Assembly (NCBI RefSeq): GCF_015461835.1
Contig: NZ_JACOPX010000010.1
Coordinates: forward strand, 62,001 to 126,000
Direction: 5' to 3'
Length of the DNA: 64,000 nt
Origin: Pseudomonas neuropathica
GTDB lineage: Bacteria; Pseudomonadota; Gammaproteobacteria; Pseudomonadales; Pseudomonadaceae
Below are positions 32,990 to 40,938 of this stretch, in pieces. A program made the translations under genes and the position numbers. Numbering within the stretch: position 1 is the stretch's first letter; each line of letters opens with the position of its first letter. The notes below the pieces were generated by a model, which searched no databases, was not told the DNA's origin, and saw nothing but the letters and a program-made list of their open reading frames with translations.

Positions 32990-34564
32990 ATGTCAGCGGT
33001 ACAGGGTCATTGGCGCGAAGTATCCGAGCAAAGTTTGCCGGCGGCAACTTATTTAAGTTCGGCGATTAAGGCATCCAGCCAAGTGTTGATTATTGTCGAG
33101 CGCAAGGAAGACTGGGCTTCATATTTCCCAAGTGAAGACATCCTGACGGCTCAGGAATACCTCGAGCACAGCTGTGACAGCGAGCCGGGCAAGCGTGTGC
33201 AGGTGATCAATCTGTGCCGCAGCTACAAGTATCTCGGTCATGGCTACTACTGCTCACTGCTGGCCGAAGCGCGGGGGCACAAGGTGATTCCCTCCGTGCG
33301 CACCATCAGCGAGCTGACGAAAAAATCACTGTATGGCCTGGCGCTGGATGACCTCGATAAAACGCTCGAGAAAGCCCTCAGTCATCATCTCTACAGTGAT
33401 ACCGAAGGATTTACCCTGACCCTGTATTTCGGTCGGACACATATCGAGCCATTACAGGATCTGGCGCGGCAATTGTTTGAAGTGTTTCCCTGCCCGATAT
33501 TGTTAGTTGAGTTCCGTCGAACTAATGGTTGGCACATCGAAGGCATAAAGTCCGGCGCTCTGCACAAGTTGCGCGATGATCAGGAAGATCAGTTCGCCAA
33601 CGCACTGGACGGGTTCAGCCGTAAAGTCTGGCGGGTGCCGCGTTCGCCGCAAGTGGCGCGCTATGACCTGGCGATATTGCACGATCCGCAGGAGGCGTTG
33701 CCGCCGTCCAACGCCAAGGCACTGGCGAATTTCGTCCGGGTCGGCAAAGGTATGGGCATTGATGTCGAGTTGATTGAGCGCAAGGATTACGCACGTCTGG
33801 CCGAGTACGACGGCTTACTGATCCGCGAGACCACCAGCGTCGATAATCACACCTATCGTTTCGCCAAGAAGGCCGAAAGTGAAGGATTGGTGGTGATGGA
33901 TGACCCGACGTCGATTCTGCGCTGCACCAACAAGGTCTACCTGACGGACTTGCTCAATAGCCATCAACTGGGCATGCCCGCCACCGAAATCCTTTACAAG
34001 GAACGCCCCGAAGATTTCGAACGCGTGGGTGAGCGCCTTGGCTTTCCGCTGGTATTGAAGATCCCTGACGGCTGTTTTTCCCGTGGTGTGATCAAGGTCG
34101 AAAGCCAGCAGGCGTTACTTGAGGCGACCGCCGAACTGTTCGAGCACTCGGTGTTGTTGCTGGCGCAGGAGTTTTTCTACACCGAATACGATTGGCGCAT
34201 TGGTGTGCTCAACCGCAAACCGATCTTCGCCTGCCAGTACTTTATGTCCAAGGGCCACTGGCAAATCTACAATCACAAAGCCAAGGGTCAGGACGTCAAC
34301 GGCGAATGCCGGACCATGGCGATCCACGAGGCGCCGCGCGCGGTGGTGGAACTGGCGGTGAAAACCGCAAACCTCATCGGCGACGGCCTCTACGGCGTCG
34401 ATCTGAAACAGGCCGGCGACAAGGTGGTGGTGATCGAAGTCAACGACAACCCCAACCTCGACGCCGGCATTGAAGACGCCTATTTACACGACGATCTGTA
34501 CGCACTGGTGCTTGAGGAGTTCGTGCGACGCCTGGAACTCAAGCGTCGCGGTCAGGCGTGGTGA
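32990..34564 (+). CDS. RimK-family ATP-grasp ligase with N-terminal RLAN domain
   Basis: A 524-residue predicted amino-acid/peptide ligase. Residues 25-190 form the RLAN (RimK-like ATP-grasp N-terminal) region, with INLCRSYKYLGHGYYCSLLAEARGHKVIPSV. Residues 260-524 are the ATP-grasp fold: LLIRETTSVDNHTYRFA, FPLVLKIPDGCFSRGV (ATP-binding Lys and loop), LAQEFFYTEYDWRIGVL, DGLYGVDLKQ and the metal-binding VIEVNDNPNLDAGIED. RimK relatives add Glu to a C-terminus by ATP-dependent ligation; this longer class has no known substrate. The ATG at 32990 has only a weak ribosome-binding site. The CorA-like gene follows after 7 bases. Confidence 0.87.
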   Translation: MSAVQGHWREVSEQSLPAATYLSSAIKASSQVLIIVERKEDWASYFPSEDILTAQEYLEHSCDSEPGKRVQVINLCRSYKYLGHGYYCSLLAEARGHKVIPSVRTISELTKKSLYGLALDDLDKTLEKALSHHLYSDTEGFTLTLYFGRTHIEPLQDLARQLFEVFPCPILLVEFRRTNGWHIEGIKSGALHKLRDDQEDQFANALDGFSRKVWRVPRSPQVARYDLAILHDPQEALPPSNAKALANFVRVGKGMGIDVELIERKDYARLAEYDGLLIRETTSVDNHTYRFAKKAESEGLVVMDDPTSILRCTNKVYLTDLLNSHQLGMPATEILYKERPEDFERVGERLGFPLVLKIPDGCFSRGVIKVESQQALLEATAELFEHSVLLLAQEFFYTEYDWRIGVLNRKPIFACQYFMSKGHWQIYNHKAKGQDVNGECRTMAIHEAPRAVVELAVKTANLIGDGLYGVDLKQAGDKVVVIEVNDNPNLDAGIEDAYLHDDLYALVLEEFVRRLELKRRGQAW

Positions 34565-34571
34565 GGCGCCG

Positions 34572-35495
34572 ATGATCAACAGCTTCGCACTGAGCCACGG
34601 CGCCCTGCAGCGGGTCGAACGACTGGATGCCGAGGTGATGCTGTTCAGCAACCCCGATGCTGCCGAACGTGACTTGCTGCACAGTCATTTCAAGGTCGAT
34701 GAGCATGCACTGGCGTCAGCGCTGGACCCGGACGAGGTGTCGCGCATCGAGTTCCATCCCGACCATTTGTTTCTGATCTGGAAACGCCCGGAAAACTATT
34801 CCGGCGGTGGCAGTCTGGCGTTTGAAGTGTCGTCCTGCGGGCTACTGTTCGCACCCGGGCAACTGCTGGTGATCGCCACCGACGACACGCCGCTGCACGG
34901 CCTCGGCACCCGCCAGCCGTTGAACACGCCGCTGGATGTGTTGCTCGACTTGCTGTTCAACAACATCCATCACTACCTTGGGCACTTGAAGGTGATCAAA
35001 CTGGTCGCCCGCGAGTTGCAGCAGAAATTCAACGCCTCGATGCAGAACCAGCATCTGATCCAGATGTTCAACCTCAGTGAAAGCCTGATCTATTACATCA
35101 ACGCCCTGCACAGCAACGGCGCGGTGCTGACGCGGCTGCGCAATCACGCGGAAAAACAACACTTCGGCAGCGAAGCGCTCGGCCTGATCGACGACCTGAT
35201 CATCGAAAACAACCAGTGCTACAAGCAGGCAGAAATCTACTCGACGGTGTTTTCCGGGCTGATCGATGCGCGCGGCAATCTGATGAACAACAGCATGAAC
35301 AACCTGCTGCGCAAACTGACGTTGATCAACGTGGTGTTTCTGCCGTTGAACCTGATTGCCAGTATTGGCGGGATGTCGGAGTTCAGCATGATGACGGCGG
35401 GGACGCCGTGGTGGATTTCCTATCCGGTGTTTCTGGCGGCGATGTTGCTGGGGGCGGGCGGGATGTTGTTTGGGTTGCGGCGTTTGGCCAGATGA
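34572..35495 (+). CDS. CorA-like membrane transport protein (GMS instead of GMN)
   Basis: A 307-residue protein of the CorA/ZntB 2-TM-GxN superfamily. A large cytoplasmic N-terminal domain, a long helix (residues 150-250) and two C-terminal membrane segments (about 255-275 and 283-303) are seen. The normally invariant GMN selectivity loop reads GGMSEF, with Ser for Asn. GMN is the magnesium filter of CorA, so transport specificity is doubtful. It starts 7 bases after the ATP-grasp gene and is surely co-transcribed. ZntB-like proteins move zinc or protons; a regulatory role is also possible. Confidence 0.8.
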   Translation: MINSFALSHGALQRVERLDAEVMLFSNPDAAERDLLHSHFKVDEHALASALDPDEVSRIEFHPDHLFLIWKRPENYSGGGSLAFEVSSCGLLFAPGQLLVIATDDTPLHGLGTRQPLNTPLDVLLDLLFNNIHHYLGHLKVIKLVARELQQKFNASMQNQHLIQMFNLSESLIYYINALHSNGAVLTRLRNHAEKQHFGSEALGLIDDLIIENNQCYKQAEIYSTVFSGLIDARGNLMNNSMNNLLRKLTLINVVFLPLNLIASIGGMSEFSMMTAGTPWWISYPVFLAAMLLGAGGMLFGLRRLAR

Positions 35496-35513
35496 TTTGT
35501 AGTGACTGATCGG

Positions 35514-35572
35514 ACGCCTTCGCGAGCAAGCTCGCTCCCACAGGAGAATGCATTTCAAAATGTGGGAGCGAC
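35514..35572. repeat. REP pair, degraded right arm
   Basis: GCCTTCGCGAGCAAGCTCGC is followed after 16 bases by TGTGGGAGCGACGGTGCGAC, in which only the outer 10 bases of the arm are conserved. A decayed pair downstream of the CorA-like gene. Confidence 0.75.
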
Positions 35573-35700
35573 GGTGCGACGATTCGACTGCCGGTACAGG
35601 CGGAGTAAAACTCAGGACAGTCCCGCATTTGGCCGAACCGCCACTGTGATGCCTTGTTATAGTTCGGGCCTTATTTTCAGCCCGGTAAAGGATCACTGCC

Positions 35701-36513
35701 ATGACTCAATACTCCGCCTTCAGTGTCGAACTGGCCGACAACATCGCCCATGTCCAGATCAATCGCCCGGAAAAGATCAACGCGATGAACGCGGCGTTCT
35801 GGAGCGAGATTGTCGAGATATTCCAGTGGATCGACGACACCGACGAAGTGCGCGTGGTGGTCCTCAGCGGCAACGGTAAACACTTTTCCTCCGGCATCGA
35901 CCTGATGATGCTCGCCGGCGTCGCCAATGAACTGGGCAAGGACGTTGGCCGCAACGCGCGCCTGCTGCGCCGCAAGATCCTCACCCTGCAAGCCTCGTTC
36001 AACGCCGTCGACAACTGCCGCAAACCGGTGCTTGCCGCCATTCAGGGGTATTGCCTCGGTGGTGCGATTGACCTGATCGCGGCCTGCGACATGCGCTACG
36101 CCGCCGAAGACGCACAATTCTCGATCAAGGAAATCGATATCGGCATGGCCGCCGATGTTGGCACTTTGCAACGGTTGCCACGGATCATCGGGGACGGCAT
36201 GCTGCGTGAACTGGCTTACACCGGTCGCACGTTCGGTGCTGACGAGGCGCGCAGCATTGGCCTGGTCAATCGTGTCTACAGCGACAAAGACGCGCTGCTT
36301 GAAGGGGTGCTGGACATCGCTCGCGAGATCGCTGCGAAGTCGCCGATCGCGGTCACCGGCACCAAGGAAATGATCAGCTACATGCGCGACCATCGTATCG
36401 ACGACGGTCTCGAATACGTTGCCACCTGGAACGCCGCCATGCTGCAATCCACCGACTTGCGCGTGGCCATGGCCGCCCATATGAGCAAACAGAAACCCGA
36501 ATTTCTGGATTGA
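35701..36513 (+). CDS. Crotonase-fold delta(3,5)-delta(2,4)-dienoyl-CoA isomerase
   Basis: Isomerises 3,5-dienoyl-CoA to 2,4-dienoyl-CoA in degradation of odd-position unsaturated fatty acids. Length is 270 residues. Crotonase motifs are INRPEKINAMN, HFSSGIDLMML (CoA oxyanion loop) and AIQGYCLGGAIDLIAACDMRYA. The stretch FSIKEIDIGMAADVGTLQRL matches ECH1-type isomerases, which use the Glu and Asp in KEIDIGMAAD rather than the two Glu of hydratases. The ATG follows AAGGATCACTGCC. It is 6 bases ahead of nudC and likely shares its transcript. Confidence 0.88.
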   Translation: MTQYSAFSVELADNIAHVQINRPEKINAMNAAFWSEIVEIFQWIDDTDEVRVVVLSGNGKHFSSGIDLMMLAGVANELGKDVGRNARLLRRKILTLQASFNAVDNCRKPVLAAIQGYCLGGAIDLIAACDMRYAAEDAQFSIKEIDIGMAADVGTLQRLPRIIGDGMLRELAYTGRTFGADEARSIGLVNRVYSDKDALLEGVLDIAREIAAKSPIAVTGTKEMISYMRDHRIDDGLEYVATWNAAMLQSTDLRVAMAAHMSKQKPEFLD

Positions 36514-36519
36514 GAAACC

Positions 36520-37350
36520 ATGACATCTCGCTGGACCACTGCAGTACTGGACACCGATCAACCCGGCGGCTGGGCCGTGGCGCGCAGCCCGGAAGGCTTT
36601 TTGTTCGACGACAACGGCGCGCTGTTCCCTCGGGAATGGCTCAAGCGTCAGGACTTGTCGGTCCTCGCCGAGCATGGCATTGGCCATCTCGACGGTGAGC
36701 CGGTGTACTTGCTGGAGCTGCACAACGCCAGCGAAGTGCCGGGTTGCAACTGGAAAGGTCTGCGGGCGTTCATGCTCGATGGCGAGCACACGGTCTACAA
36801 AGTCCTCGGTTACGCCGCACAGATCGGTACCTGGGCGCGCGAGCATCGTTTCTGCGGTAATTGCGGCCAGGCGATGACGCAGGTGCCGCGTGAGCGGGCG
36901 ATGTATTGCCCGCCGTGCGATCTACGCAGTTATCCGCGCATTTCACCGAGCATGATCGTGCTGATCACTCGTGGCGACGAGATTCTGTTGGCGCGCTCAC
37001 CGCGTTTCGTCACCGGGGTCTACAGCACGCTGGCCGGGTTTGCCGAACCGGGCGAATCGGCTGAGGATTGCCTGATTCGTGAAGTGCGCGAAGAAGTGCA
37101 GATCGAGGTGAAGAACATTCAGTACCTGGGCAGCCAGTGCTGGCCGTTCCCGCATTCGATGATGCTCGGCTTCCATGCCGAATATGCCGGTGGCGAGATT
37201 GTCTGTCAGGAAGACGAGATCGAAGACGCCCAGTGGTTCAACGTGCACGACCTGCCGCCGTTGCCGGCGTCAAAGTCGATTGCCCGTTACCTGATCGACG
37301 TCTACGTGGCGCAACGCTTAGGCCACGCTGAACCAGTGCTGCCAGGCTAA
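36520..37350 (+). CDS. nudC: NAD+ diphosphatase / NAD-capped RNA hydrolase NudC
   Basis: Hydrolyses NADH/NAD+ to NMN(H) plus AMP and removes 5'-NAD caps from RNA. Length is 276 residues. The zinc ribbon has four Cys (CGNCGQ at about 108 and CPPCDLRSYPRISP at about 126). The Nudix box is GFAEPGESAEDCLIREVREEV. The NudC-specific SQCWPFPHSMMLGF follows it. The ATG at 36520 has a poor ribosome-binding site; translation may depend on the upstream isomerase gene. Its 3' end overlaps the convergent TSUP gene by 33 bases. Confidence 0.94.
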   Translation: MTSRWTTAVLDTDQPGGWAVARSPEGFLFDDNGALFPREWLKRQDLSVLAEHGIGHLDGEPVYLLELHNASEVPGCNWKGLRAFMLDGEHTVYKVLGYAAQIGTWAREHRFCGNCGQAMTQVPRERAMYCPPCDLRSYPRISPSMIVLITRGDEILLARSPRFVTGVYSTLAGFAEPGESAEDCLIREVREEVQIEVKNIQYLGSQCWPFPHSMMLGFHAEYAGGEIVCQEDEIEDAQWFNVHDLPPLPASKSIARYLIDVYVAQRLGHAEPVLPG

Positions 37351-38097
37351 ACGCACGGTCAAACCCAGCACCACGGTGATGAACACCGGGCGAATGAACT
37401 TGGCGCCGCCGCTGATCGCGGTGCGCGCGCCAAAGAACGCGCCGACCATCACCGACAGGCCCATGCTCAGGCCGATGATCCAGTCCACCTGCCCGGAAAA
37501 CACGAACACCGACAGCGCCGCAATGTTGCTGACGAAGTTCATGCTGCGCGCCACGCCGCTGGCCTTGACCAGGTCGATCGGGTAGAGCAGCAGGCTGCTC
37601 ACCGTCCAGAACGCGCCCGTGCCGGGGCCGGCCACGCCGTCATAGAAACCGAGGCTGAAGCCTTGGCTCGATTGCCATTTCTTTTTGATCGGCGCGTCGC
37701 TGTCCAGCGGCGCTTTCGGTGTGCCGCCGAACAACAGGTACAAGCCGCAGGCGAACACAATCACCGGGAGCATTTTGTTCAGCCATTCTGCCGGCAGGTA
37801 ATGCGCGACGATGGCGCCGGTCAGGGCGCCGACCAGTGTGCCGACGATGGCGTGGGTCCACTGGCGCGGGTGGAACAGCTTGCGTTTGTAGAAGGTGAAA
37901 CTGGCAGTGGCCGAGCCGAACGTCGAGCTGAGTTTGTTGGTGCCGAGCACCAGATGCGGCGGCAGGCCAGCGGTCAGCAGGGCGGGCGTGGTCAGCAGGC
38001 CGCCACCGCCGGCGATGGCATCGATGAAACCGGCAATGAACGCGACAAAGGCCAGAATGGCGAGGGTGGTGAGGTCAACGCTGAGTTCGAAAGGCAT
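37318..38097 (-). CDS. TSUP (TauE/SafE) family membrane permease
   Basis: A 259-residue inner-membrane protein with about eight hydrophobic segments. Typical TauE/SafE features are FIDAIAGGGGLLTTPALL near residue 23, LGTNKLSSTFGSATASFTFYKR near 52 and GFYDGVAGPGTGAFW near 150, the second-half repeat. The family exports sulfite, sulfoacetate or other organosulfur anions. The sfnG sulfone monooxygenase lies 335 bases away on the other strand, which makes a sulfur substrate attractive, but the link is only positional. The 3' end overlaps nudC tail to tail. Confidence 0.87.
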   Translation of the reverse strand: MPFELSVDLTTLAILAFVAFIAGFIDAIAGGGGLLTTPALLTAGLPPHLVLGTNKLSSTFGSATASFTFYKRKLFHPRQWTHAIVGTLVGALTGAIVAHYLPAEWLNKMLPVIVFACGLYLLFGGTPKAPLDSDAPIKKKWQSSQGFSLGFYDGVAGPGTGAFWTVSSLLLYPIDLVKASGVARSMNFVSNIAALSVFVFSGQVDWIIGLSMGLSVMVGAFFGARTAISGGAKFIRPVFITVVLGLTVRLAWQHWFSVA

Positions 38098-38184
38098 GGA
38101 ATCGGCTTATTCGGCAGGGCGCAGATTTGGCTGCGGGGAGGGCGGTCATGTTACCTGTATCCAACTGTTGCGGCGACCCGTCTG

Positions 38185-38260
38185 ACGCCTTCGCGAGCAA
38201 GCGCGCTCCCACATTTTGAAATGCATTCCACCCTGTGGGAGCGAGCTTGCTCGCGAAGGC
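38185..38260. repeat. REP pair, TGTGGGAGCGAGCTTGCTCG family
   Basis: ACGCCTTCGCGAGCAAGCGC inverted against GAGCGAGCTTGCTCGCGAAG with a 20-base spacer (ATTTTGAAATGCATTC...). It lies between divergent promoters rather than at 3' ends. Confidence 0.85.
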
Positions 38261-38376
38261 GGCATCCCGGCCAATGCAAAACTTACTGTTGCCCACTCAA
38301 CATCCAGCCAACAAATCTCCCCTCTACAAAACATCGATCCGACCCCAAACACCAACAAAACCTGGGCTCCGACGCT

Positions 38377-38391
38377 TGGCACGCTTGCTGC
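38377..38391 (+). promoter_or_regulatory. Sigma-54 promoter of sfnG
   Basis: TGGCAC-GCTTG-CTGC has a perfect -24 hexamer and the correct GG-N10-GC spacing, with one mismatch in the -12 element. The predicted start lies about 30 bases before the sfnG ATG. In Pseudomonas putida sfnG is known to depend on sigma-54 and the activator SfnR, which supports the call. Confidence 0.8.
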
Positions 38392-38432
38392 TCTACCACT
38401 CCCATCTCCGCAAATGTCCCGAGGACACGCCA

Positions 38433-39515
38433 ATGAGTCAGCAAGCCGTAAAATTTGCCTACTGGGTGCCGAACGTCAGCGGTGGGCTGGTGGTCAGCAA
38501 GATCGAACAGCGCACCGATTGGGGCATTGACTACAACCGCAAACTGGCGCAGCTCGCCGAGGCGGCCGGGTTCGAATACGCGCTGACGCAGATCCGCTTC
38601 ACTGCCGGTTACGGCGCAGAGTTCCAGCACGAGTCCGTCGCGTTCAGCCATGCGCTACTCGCTGCCACCAGCACACTCAAGGTGATCGCCGCGATTCTGC
38701 CCGGCCCGTGGCAACCGGCGCTGGCGGCCAAGCAATTGGCGACCATCGACCAACTCACCAACGGCCGCATCGCGGTGAACATCGTCAGTGGCTGGTTCAA
38801 GGGTGAATTCCAGGCCATCGGCGAGCATTGGCTGGAGCACGACGAGCGTTATCGCCGTTCCGAGGAGTTCATTCGCTCACTGCAAGGCGTGTGGAGTCAG
38901 GACAACTTCACCTTTCGCGGCGATTTCTACCGCTTCGATAATTACAGCCTGAAACCGAAACCATTGGGTCGTCCGGAAATTTTCCAGGGCGGCAGTTCCC
39001 GTGCCGCGCGGGACATGGCCGCACGGGTTTCGGACTGGTATTTCACCAACGGCAACAGCGTTGAGGGGATCAAGGCGCAGGTCGACGATATTCGTGCCAA
39101 GGCGGCAGCGAATAATCACTCGGTGAAGATCGGCGTGAATGCCTTTGTCATCGCCCGTGAAACCGAAGAAGAGGCGCGGGCGGTACTTGCGCAGATCATT
39201 GACCAGGCTGATCCGGAAGCGGTAAACGCTTTTGGCGATGCGGCGAAACAGGCAGGCCGAGCATCGCCGGAAGGTGAGGGCAACTGGGCGAAATCGACGT
39301 TTGAGGATCTGGTGCAGTACAACGATGGTTTCAAGACCAATCTGATTGGCACGCCGTTGCAGATTGCCGAGCGGATTGTCGCGTTGAAAGCAGTGGGGGT
39401 GGATCTGGTGCTGGCGGGGTTTCTGCACTTTCAGGAAGAGGTCGAATATTTCGGGCGGCGGGTGTTGCCGCTGGTGCGCGAGCTGGAGGCAGAAAAGACT
39501 GCCGCTGTCGCCTGA
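38433..39515 (+). CDS. sfnG: Dimethyl sulfone monooxygenase SfnG
   Basis: An FMNH2-dependent monooxygenase of the bacterial luciferase family that converts dimethyl sulfone to methanesulfinate, letting cells use it as a sulfur source. Length is 360 residues. SfnG traits are KFAYWVPNVSGGLVVSKIEQRTDWGIDYN at the N-terminus, TAGYGAEFQHESVAF, AAILPGPWQPALAAKQLATID, NIVSGWFKGEF and PEIFQGGSSRAARDMAA. The ATG at 38433 has GAGG upstream. No sfnR, msu or flavin reductase gene is adjacent, so regulator and partner must lie elsewhere. Confidence 0.93.
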   Translation: MSQQAVKFAYWVPNVSGGLVVSKIEQRTDWGIDYNRKLAQLAEAAGFEYALTQIRFTAGYGAEFQHESVAFSHALLAATSTLKVIAAILPGPWQPALAAKQLATIDQLTNGRIAVNIVSGWFKGEFQAIGEHWLEHDERYRRSEEFIRSLQGVWSQDNFTFRGDFYRFDNYSLKPKPLGRPEIFQGGSSRAARDMAARVSDWYFTNGNSVEGIKAQVDDIRAKAAANNHSVKIGVNAFVIARETEEEARAVLAQIIDQADPEAVNAFGDAAKQAGRASPEGEGNWAKSTFEDLVQYNDGFKTNLIGTPLQIAERIVALKAVGVDLVLAGFLHFQEEVEYFGRRVLPLVRELEAEKTAAVA

Positions 39516-39529
39516 ACCCACACATCCCC

Positions 39530-39619
39530 TGTAGGAGTGAGCCTGCTCGCGATGGCGTCTGAACATCCAACTTATATGTTGACTGACACACCGCTATCGC
39601 GAGCAGGCTCACTCCTGCA
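39530..39619. repeat. REP pair, GTAGGAGTGAGCCTGCTCG family
   Basis: TGTAGGAGTGAGCCTGCTCG is inverted against CGCGAGCAGGCTCACTCCTG about 38 bases later, in the convergent gap between sfnG and the DUF1348 gene. Confidence 0.87.
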
Positions 39620-39636
39620 GTTGGAGCTGTGTTGGC

Positions 39637-40116
39637 TTACAGGCCGAGGTCAGACAGGCTCGGGTGATCATCCGGGCGGCGGCCCAGCGGCCAGTGGAAC
39701 TTGCGTTCGCTTTCCTTGATCGGCATGTCGTTGATGCAGGCGTAGCGCTGGAACATCAGGCCCTGCTCATCGAATTCCCAGTTTTCATTGCCGTAGGAAC
39801 GGAACCAGTTACCCGAATCATCGTGCCATTCATAGGCATAGCGCACGGCAATGCGGGTATCCGAGTAAGCCCAGAGTTCCTTGATCAAGCGGTAATCCAG
39901 CTCTTTCGCCCATTTACGGGTGAGGAAGGCCTTGGCTTCTTCGCGGTTGTTGGCGAACTCGGCGCGGTTGCGCCATTTGGTGTCAAGGGTGTAAGCCAGC
40001 GATACCCGTTCCGGGTCGCGGGAGTTCCAGCCATCCTCGGCCAGGCGAACTTTCTCGATGGCCGATTCACGGTTGAAGGGCGGCAATGGCGGACGTACCT
40101 GGGCTGCAGTAGACAT
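39637..40116 (-). CDS. DUF1348 / NTF2-like protein
   Basis: A 159-residue soluble protein of the DUF1348 (SnoaL/NTF2-like) group. Conserved pieces are LAEDGWNSRDPERVSLAYT, WRNRAEFANNREEAKAFL, KELWAYSDTRIAVRYAYEW and RSYGNENWEFDEQGLM. The fold makes a cone-shaped ligand pocket; no enzymatic function is known for this family. The ATG follows GGGAGACTGAT. It lies 54 bases downstream of the TetR-family gene on the same strand and is probably its target or partner. Confidence 0.87.
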   Translation of the reverse strand: MSTAAQVRPPLPPFNRESAIEKVRLAEDGWNSRDPERVSLAYTLDTKWRNRAEFANNREEAKAFLTRKWAKELDYRLIKELWAYSDTRIAVRYAYEWHDDSGNWFRSYGNENWEFDEQGLMFQRYACINDMPIKESERKFHWPLGRRPDDHPSLSDLGL

Positions 40117-40170
40117 ATCAGTCTCCCGATCTAATTAATAATTGAACAACAAGTCCGGCTTATTAAGGCG

Positions 40171-40734
40171 TTACAGGTCCAATAACTTTCGCGCCATGCA
40201 TTGCGCATTATCGGCGGCACTGTGATCACCCATCACAAGCGCTACGGTAATGGCGCCATCAATCAGGATCAGCAGCTGTTTGGCCAGCAGTTGCGGATCC
40301 TCGGCGCCATGTTCGGTACACAGCTCGCACACGTAGTCGAGCAGCTTCTGTTTGTGTTCTTTCGCCACCAGCCGCACCGGGTCTTGCGGGTCGCCGGTCT
40401 CGCCGCTGGTGTTGATGAACGCGCAGCCGCGAAAGCCTTCGGAGGCGAACCAGTTCTTGAGCACGGTAAACAGGTTAAGCAGGCGATCGGCCGGAGTTTC
40501 GGCCTGATCGACAGTGCTTCTGTACCAATGCATCCAGCGCACATCGCGGCGTTGCAGGGCGGCGACGGTCAGCGCGTCCTTGTCGGCAAAGTAACGGTAG
40601 ATGCTTTTTCTGGAGACGCCGGCGGTTTTCACCAGAAGATCCATGCTGGTGGCAGCGATGCCACTTTTGTAGATCAACTTTTCGGTGACATCCAGAATGA
40701 TGTCGCGTGTGTCATTGCTAGTGATTTCGTTCAT
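40171..40734 (-). CDS. TetR-family transcriptional regulator
   Basis: A 187-residue repressor. The N-terminal helix-turn-helix reads DIILDVTEKLIYKSGIAATSMDLLVKTAGVSRKSIYRYFADKDALTVAAL. A C-terminal ligand domain follows with GCAFINTSGETGDPQDPVRLVAKEHK, typical of the AcrR-like group with a C-terminal TetR_C domain. It heads a two-gene unit with the DUF1348 gene. The frame opens 12 codons earlier; the ATG at 40734 (MNEITSNDTRD) fits the usual domain boundary. Confidence 0.9.
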   Translation of the reverse strand: MNEITSNDTRDIILDVTEKLIYKSGIAATSMDLLVKTAGVSRKSIYRYFADKDALTVAALQRRDVRWMHWYRSTVDQAETPADRLLNLFTVLKNWFASEGFRGCAFINTSGETGDPQDPVRLVAKEHKQKLLDYVCELCTEHGAEDPQLLAKQLLILIDGAITVALVMGDHSAADNAQCMARKLLDL

Positions 40735-40782
40735 GTGGCGAACAGTAGAACGATTGTTCTCCTTTGGCAATGGTTTTTTAAA

Positions 40783-40858
40783 ATCAAAAGATCGCAGCCT
40801 TCGGCAGCTCCTACATTGGCCCGTGTAGCAGCTGCCGAAGGCTGCGATCTTTTGATCT
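40783..40858. repeat. REP pair, GTAGGAGCTGCCGAAGGCTG family
   Basis: ATCAAAAGATCGCAGCCTTC is inverted against GAAGGCTGCGATCTTTTGAT around a 12-base spacer. It lies between the divergent tetR and pssA genes, so not at a 3' end. Confidence 0.88.
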
Positions 40859-40938
40859 CATTACGGGCACTAACAAGACCCGAAGGGTGTGATGGTGTAA
40901 GCTCTCGGGTTCTTCGGATTCGACCCATTGCGAGCCCT

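Larger units (their letters stand above)
38098..38432. other. Divergent intergenic region before sfnG
   Basis: About 335 bases. The left half holds a REP pair, which is unusual for a divergent gap. The right half holds the sigma-54 promoter of sfnG. No small gene is supported; an open frame that extends sfnG upstream from 38235 runs through the REP and is not credible. Confidence 0.6.

Noticed and set aside
40201..40938. Upstream extension of pssA to a 693-residue protein
   Set aside because: The extension runs antisense through tetR and a REP pair; the family length of about 447 residues fits ATG 40939.
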